Source: Lactarius indigo (taxonomy: Eukaryota; Basidiomycota; Agaricomycetes; Russulales; Russulaceae). Taken from it: DNA of 64,000 nt. The notes under the pieces were generated by a model. It searched no databases. It was not told the origin of the DNA and saw nothing but the letters and a program-made list of their open reading frames with translations. The stretch covers positions 806,001-870,000 of the forward strand of contig JAFKAC010000013.1 in assembly GCA_025766275.1 (NCBI GenBank), read 5' to 3'. Shown piece after piece: positions 60,041 through 64,000 of this stretch (its first letter is position 1; each line of letters begins with the position of its first letter). A program made the translations under genes and the position numbers.

Positions 60041-60884
60041 ACGTCTCGAATCACCATCTCCAAAGATGGCCAATGAGACAATCGCCCACGTTCCACGCGT
60101 AATATTCGAGGAAATGAGCCGGAATAATGTGCAGACACAGGAGAACAAGACGGCGCAAATGGTAGAGCGGAAAGATAAACATGTGGAGCACTCTTTGCCA
60201 TGGTCATCCCGAAATATCGTATAAACACAAAGGCATCATCGACGAACAACTGAAACCTGAAATTCTCTAGCTCTGTTTGAGAATCCTGTTGTGGTCGTAG
60301 TTATTAGTTATTTGCCTTCCCCATCGAACCAACACTTGCACTCACTCTTTGACCAGAAGCTAACCACACCTTCAGAGCCGAGCACGCTGCCGAAGCAATA
60401 CCCAGATCACTTGTCAAACTAAGGGCCTCCAACCAGAACAGAAGTTTCTTCTCGAAAAAAGTTCGAAGTTTTTCGAAAAGGTTGTTTTCAAACCCAGTAT
60501 GTTTCATATGGTCGTCCCAGAAACGACACGCGTACAACAGAGCAGGTGGGATGTGTTGACTAACGCGGGAGCCAAGGTCTGTGACATCCTTGTTGGCAAG
60601 ATATGACGTTTCGAGCTTGCAGATGTTGAATTTGAGGTCTTTGAGTAGTAGACAGAGGCAGCAATAGGCTAATTGACGGTGAGCATCACGAAGGCTCACG
60701 CAAAAGTTTTCGCCGCTCTTCACTTCATTTGTCAGGAAATCGCGGAACGATGTATGGAGAGGAACGATGGGAAGGTTTTCATCAGATGAATTGACATTAC
60801 TCAACAATGAGCCAAGCCGACGGAGCAATCTAACAATGGCATCACTGTCGTCGTCGTGAGAGGCGTGTTGTTGCAGAGCCTTGT

Positions 60885-61333
60885 TGTAGAAGGTTATGGC
60901 AGCCGCGTGAAAGACCGGAACACACGCGCGAAGGCGAACTGGGTGCGGAAAGCACTAGACGAACAAGTAAGACTCAGGAATCGCGGGCAGAGGCGATTAC
61001 TCAGGTATATTCACCTAGACGAACAAGTAAGACTGTCTAGGCGTAAGCAAACCGATAGGAGTAAAGTAACTAGTTATCTTACCTCAGGAATCGCGGGCAG
61101 AGGCGATTACTGAGGCATACAGAAATATCGTACGTGGTATATAAGTGCGCAGGCCCAAAAACGCGGAGTACCGTAAAGTACCGTATTCACATGGATATAA
61201 ACGGACTGTGATAAAACGAGACGAGACGAGACGACAAATTAGTTCAGATCACCGTAAGGAAATCAATCAGTCAAATAAGGGTATGATCGCCAACGCGAGC
61301 CACACCGGCCTCGCGTGCGCTGAAATCTCAACA
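60885..61333 (-). repeat. 3' LTR of the copia element
   Basis: On the minus strand it begins TGTTGAGATTTC right after the polypurine tract and ends TTCTACA, that is TG...CA, 449 bases. It contains a TATATA motif near 61135-61142. There are two pairs of internal direct repeats: a 28-base unit at 60974-61001 and 61084-61111, and CTAGACGAACAAGTAAGACT at about 60955 and 61015. Confidence 0.85.
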
Positions 61334-61346
61334 CTCCCCCTCACTT
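61334..61346 (-). promoter_or_regulatory. polypurine tract of the copia element
   Basis: The minus strand reads AAGTGAGGGGGAG immediately before the LTR. The pol stop codon TGA (61341-61343) lies inside it. Confidence 0.75.
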
Positions 61347-64000
61347 CGCACGCAGTCCAAGACCAGCGGCGAAGTGCTTTACCTTCGGAGATGGCAGCGC
61401 CTTCGTAAGTGCGTCGGCCACCATGTCCTCAGTGGGACAATACACGAGCCGAACCACCCCCTGGTCAACCACCCAACGAATGAAATGATAACGCACGTCA
61501 ATATGCTTCGTGCGCGCGTGATACTGGTGGTCGCGGGTTAGAGCGATTGCCAACTGGTTGTCGCAAAGAAGTACAGTCGCGTCCTTGAAAGGACCAAAGA
61601 CCTCCGAGAGAAGACTGCGCAACCAGAGCGCTTCCTTCACTCCGTGAGTCGCAGCGACGTACTCGGATTCGGTGGTGGACAGCGAGATAATCTCCTGCCG
61701 CTTTGAAGACCACGAAATAGCTCCACCGTCGATAAGGAACGCGTAGCCCGAAATGGCGCGCCGATCCTCGGCCATGCTGCCGTCGGCATCAGTGAAACCA
61801 ACCAGCGTACGACGCGTCTCGCCGTACGAAAGCCACAGGTCGCGCGAGCCAGCCAGATAGCGAAAAATTCGCTTCACTGCCTCCCAATGCGCAGGACCCG
61901 GGTTTGATGCGAAGCGTGAGACGGTTGACACGGCGAAAGAAATGTCGGGGCGAGTAGCTAATGCAGCCCAGTTAAGGGCGCCAACTGCCTCGCGGTAAGG
62001 GATGTCTCGCATGGCTGCAAATTCAGCTGCGCTGGCGGGTGCTTGTTCGGATGTTAGCTTAGCTTGCACATCCATCGGGGTGGTGAGTGGTTTGAGGTCA
62101 GCGAAATTAAAGCGATGGAGTATGGCGTCAATGTACGCGCGCTGGGAAAGATGGATAGTCCCCGCAGCCCGATCTCGCTTCACCTCTATGCCCAGCATCC
62201 AATGGAGCTCTCCTAAATCCGTGACTTCGACATGCTTGCTGAGACCCGCCTTGAAGTCTTCCACGAGGCGCAGCTCGCTCGCAGCGATCGTGCAGTCATC
62301 AACGTGAACGGCGATAACGATCAACTCACGTGCAGCCGCGTTCGCTTTATGGTAGACAGCTTGATCGACAGAGCACTGGGAGAATCCGAGCTTAGAAAGG
62401 ATTGACGTGAACGTCTGGTACCAACGGCGTCCCGCCTGCTTCAGGCCGTACAAGGCCTTCTGCAATCGCAAGACCCGCGTTCCCGCGTTCGGCGCCGAGT
62501 ACCCAGGAGGTTGCCGCATGTACAGGACTTCGTCTTCGCGTAGCACCCCGTTGAGATATGCTCCCTTAATGTCGACCTGGTGCAGGACTAGCCCGAGACG
62601 ATTTGCCATCGCAATGACCGCGCGCGACGACGCGAGCTTCGCTACGGGCGCATAAGTGTCGTCATAGTCTACACCACCGATCTGAGAGAATCCTTGTGCG
62701 ACAAGACGAGCCTTGTAGCGAGCGATGTTGCCCGCTGCGTCCTTCTTGGCCTTGAAAACCCACTTCGAGCCTATTATGTTAGCTCCGGGTGGTGGTTCTT
62801 CAAGCCTCCAGGTCCCTGCTGTCTTCAACGTAGCAAGCTCATCTTGGATAGCCTTCTCCCACAGCGGCCAGTCCGGACGGCGCTTGGCCTCCGCGAGCGT
62901 GCGCGGTTCCAGAGCCTCCGCCTCGGCGACCTCGGCAGCGAGAATGTACTCGAGCCACTCCGAGTCTTCAAGTGCGTCAAACGCGTTCTCGGCCGACCAT
63001 GCTCCCCCTGCCTCCTCAACCTCCTCTCCGAACCCTCCTGGGACCTGAATACCAGCTGCAAAACGCGGGTCAGAGCGTCGAGCGGACGACACGCCCACAC
63101 CATCCATCAATTCTCGAATCGTACGCGAAGGTTTGCGGACTCGAGCCCGGCGCGTAGTGGTGTCCGGCTCGGCTTCATCGTCGCCTTGCGCACCTCCAGA
63201 TGCCGAAGAGGAAGAAGATGAAAGAGGAGTCAAAGGGGAGTCAGGGGTATGCGCGCCTGGGGCAGCGACGGGAACAGGAGGTAGAGTCGGTGGAAGTGAA
63301 GAAATAGGTGCCGGAATGGACTTAGCTGGCTTAGCTGATTGAGTCGTCGAGGGGTTCGTCGAGGGGGTTGGTCGCGTGGCTCGCTGCTCGCGCTCGGTGC
63401 TTGGAATGACAACTATTTGCTCTTCCTCCCCCTCGAGCTGCGGTGCCGCGCCAAAATACACGTTCCGCTCCGTGGTGACAGTACGTTTGGCCGGGAAATA
63501 CACGCGATGCGCATGAGACTCGGTGTCAAAGCCAAGCCAGCGGCCTTCTTGCGCGCGCGCATCTAACTTAGTACCGCTGTCGTTATGTACCCACACCGCC
63601 GCGCCCCATCGCTGCAGGCCCGACAAGTCGGGCGCGTGTCCGAGCAACGCCTGGTAAGGCGTCAGGCCGTCAAGAGCTCGAGTCGACGAGCGATTCTTCA
63701 ACCACGTCGCGTGCCGCAATGCCTCGCCCCAGAGGAACTTGGGCAGGCCGCTCGAGTGAGTGAACGCTCAGATGCGCTCGACTAACGTGCGGTTCAACCG
63801 CTCGGCCACGCCGTTAAGCTGAGGCGTGTCATGCACTGTGAGTCGGCGTACAGTGCCAGCCGACTTGAGATGGCTGTCGAAGGCCGCGCTGAGGTACTCC
63901 CCCCCGCGGTCGGAACGAAGGACCTTGATGGCACGACAGTGCTGCTGCGTCAGTGCCCAAGCTTCAAAACATTTGTAAGCGGCGAGGGCCTCAGCCTTGG
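61341..64000 (-). pseudogene. copia pol polyprotein, partial, with an in-frame stop
   Basis: Reading from the right edge, the integrase core shows VLRSDRGGEYLSAAF and HDTPQLNGVAERLNRTLVER, with the last Asp and Glu of the DDE triad visible. A TGA at 63768-63770 then interrupts the frame where CGA (Arg) would be expected. After the stop the frame is open for 792 codons to 61341. It contains the integrase tail and a Pro/Ser linker. The reverse transcriptase follows (WVFKAKKDAAGNIARYKARL, HQVDIKGAYLNGVL, and the VHVDD catalytic box near 62294-62311). RNase H reads GFTDADGSMAEDRRAISGYA, with SLSTTESEYVAA and the HTKHIDVRYHFIR-like block near its end. Apart from the one nonsense change the coding sequence looks fresh. 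Gag and protease are outside the window. Confidence 0.88.

Larger units (their letters stand above)
58506..60884 (-). pseudogene. NLR3: broken third NACHT-WD40 gene (3' half)
   Basis: The minus strand carries the end of the post-NACHT region (LLRRLGSLLSNVNSSDENLP), the intron near 60280 and eight 43-residue WD40 units. The C-terminal block of NLR2 follows. Three lesions are visible. Near 59345 a repeat reads CCTGAGAAGTCCGC where its neighbours have CCTGAGACGATCCGC, a one-base loss that shifts frame. A 288-bp TA-flanked element splits the C terminus between GELL and MWIPPP. At 60884 the sequence is cut by the 3' LTR of a copia element inside the LHKALQQHA-coding segment. The NACHT half is therefore expected beyond the copia element, outside this window. 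Sequence is closest to NLR2. Confidence 0.88.
60885..64000 (-). mobile_element. Ty1/copia LTR retrotransposon, right part beyond window
   Basis: The element runs on the minus strand: integrase core, reverse transcriptase, RNase H, polypurine tract and 3' LTR. Its end at 60885 joins NLR3 sequence. CTTGT at 60880-60884 is the presumed target-site duplication, whose partner and the 5' LTR lie past 64000. The order integrase before reverse transcriptase is diagnostic of the copia type. Confidence 0.9.

Overview
The window is eukaryotic nuclear DNA from a filamentous fungus, most likely an Agaricomycete (a Polyporales-like genome is my guess). Genes carry many short introns of about 45-65 bp with GT-AG ends, lie close together on both strands, and the home-keeping products are fungal (SEY1, RVS161, PalC, USE1, TRS65, SQS1). 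The NACHT-WD40 receptor genes and the Ty1/copia element are also typical of this group. Exon models were built by reading splice sites by eye against the expected protein families; no search was run.

Layout. 1-3299 holds no recognisable gene. 3300-4670 (-) is a proline-rich single-pass membrane protein and 5071-6373 (-) an orphan multi-pass (about 7-TM) protein. 7093-8366 (+) is the BAR protein RVS161 and 8812-11816 (-) the ER-fusion GTPase SEY1. 12255-14954 (+) is acetoacetyl-CoA synthetase. 16523-21493 (+) is a large NACHT-WD40 receptor (NLR1). 21949-24268 (-) is a PA-TM-RING ubiquitin ligase and 24564-26420 (-) a class III aminotransferase with a mitochondrial leader. 26.4-31.7 kb is gene-poor and holds a dispersed repeat and a TRS65 pseudogene. 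31758-36038 (+) is a C2-NACHT-WD40 receptor (NLR2), followed by USE1 (36232-37282, -), a long coiled-coil/RS protein (37865-40888, -), palC (41369-43021, +), a membrane-anchored CPFS glutaredoxin (44047-45016, -) and a HAD phosphatase (45487-46501, +). Then come an ankyrin remnant, ARH1 (47428-48932, -), TRS65 (49064-52014, +) and SQS1 (52701-55864, -). 56.4-61 kb is a duplicated, broken block: a USE1 pseudogene and a third NLR (NLR3). NLR3 is interrupted by a 288-bp MITE and by a Ty1/copia element that runs off the right edge.

The main biological story is the NLR family. Three related receptors carry nearly identical 43-residue WD40 repeats (15, 6 and 8 units) that differ mainly at a few positions after the GH motif. 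This is the pattern known from Podospora HNWD/HET allorecognition genes. NLR2 has an N-terminal C2 domain that NLR1 lacks. NLR3 arose with part of USE1 as an inverted segmental duplication of the NLR2-USE1 block and was later disabled. Many of the conserved genes act in membrane traffic or membrane shaping (RVS161, SEY1, USE1, TRS65, PalC, PA-TM-RING), but nothing in the sequence suggests they form a co-regulated cluster.
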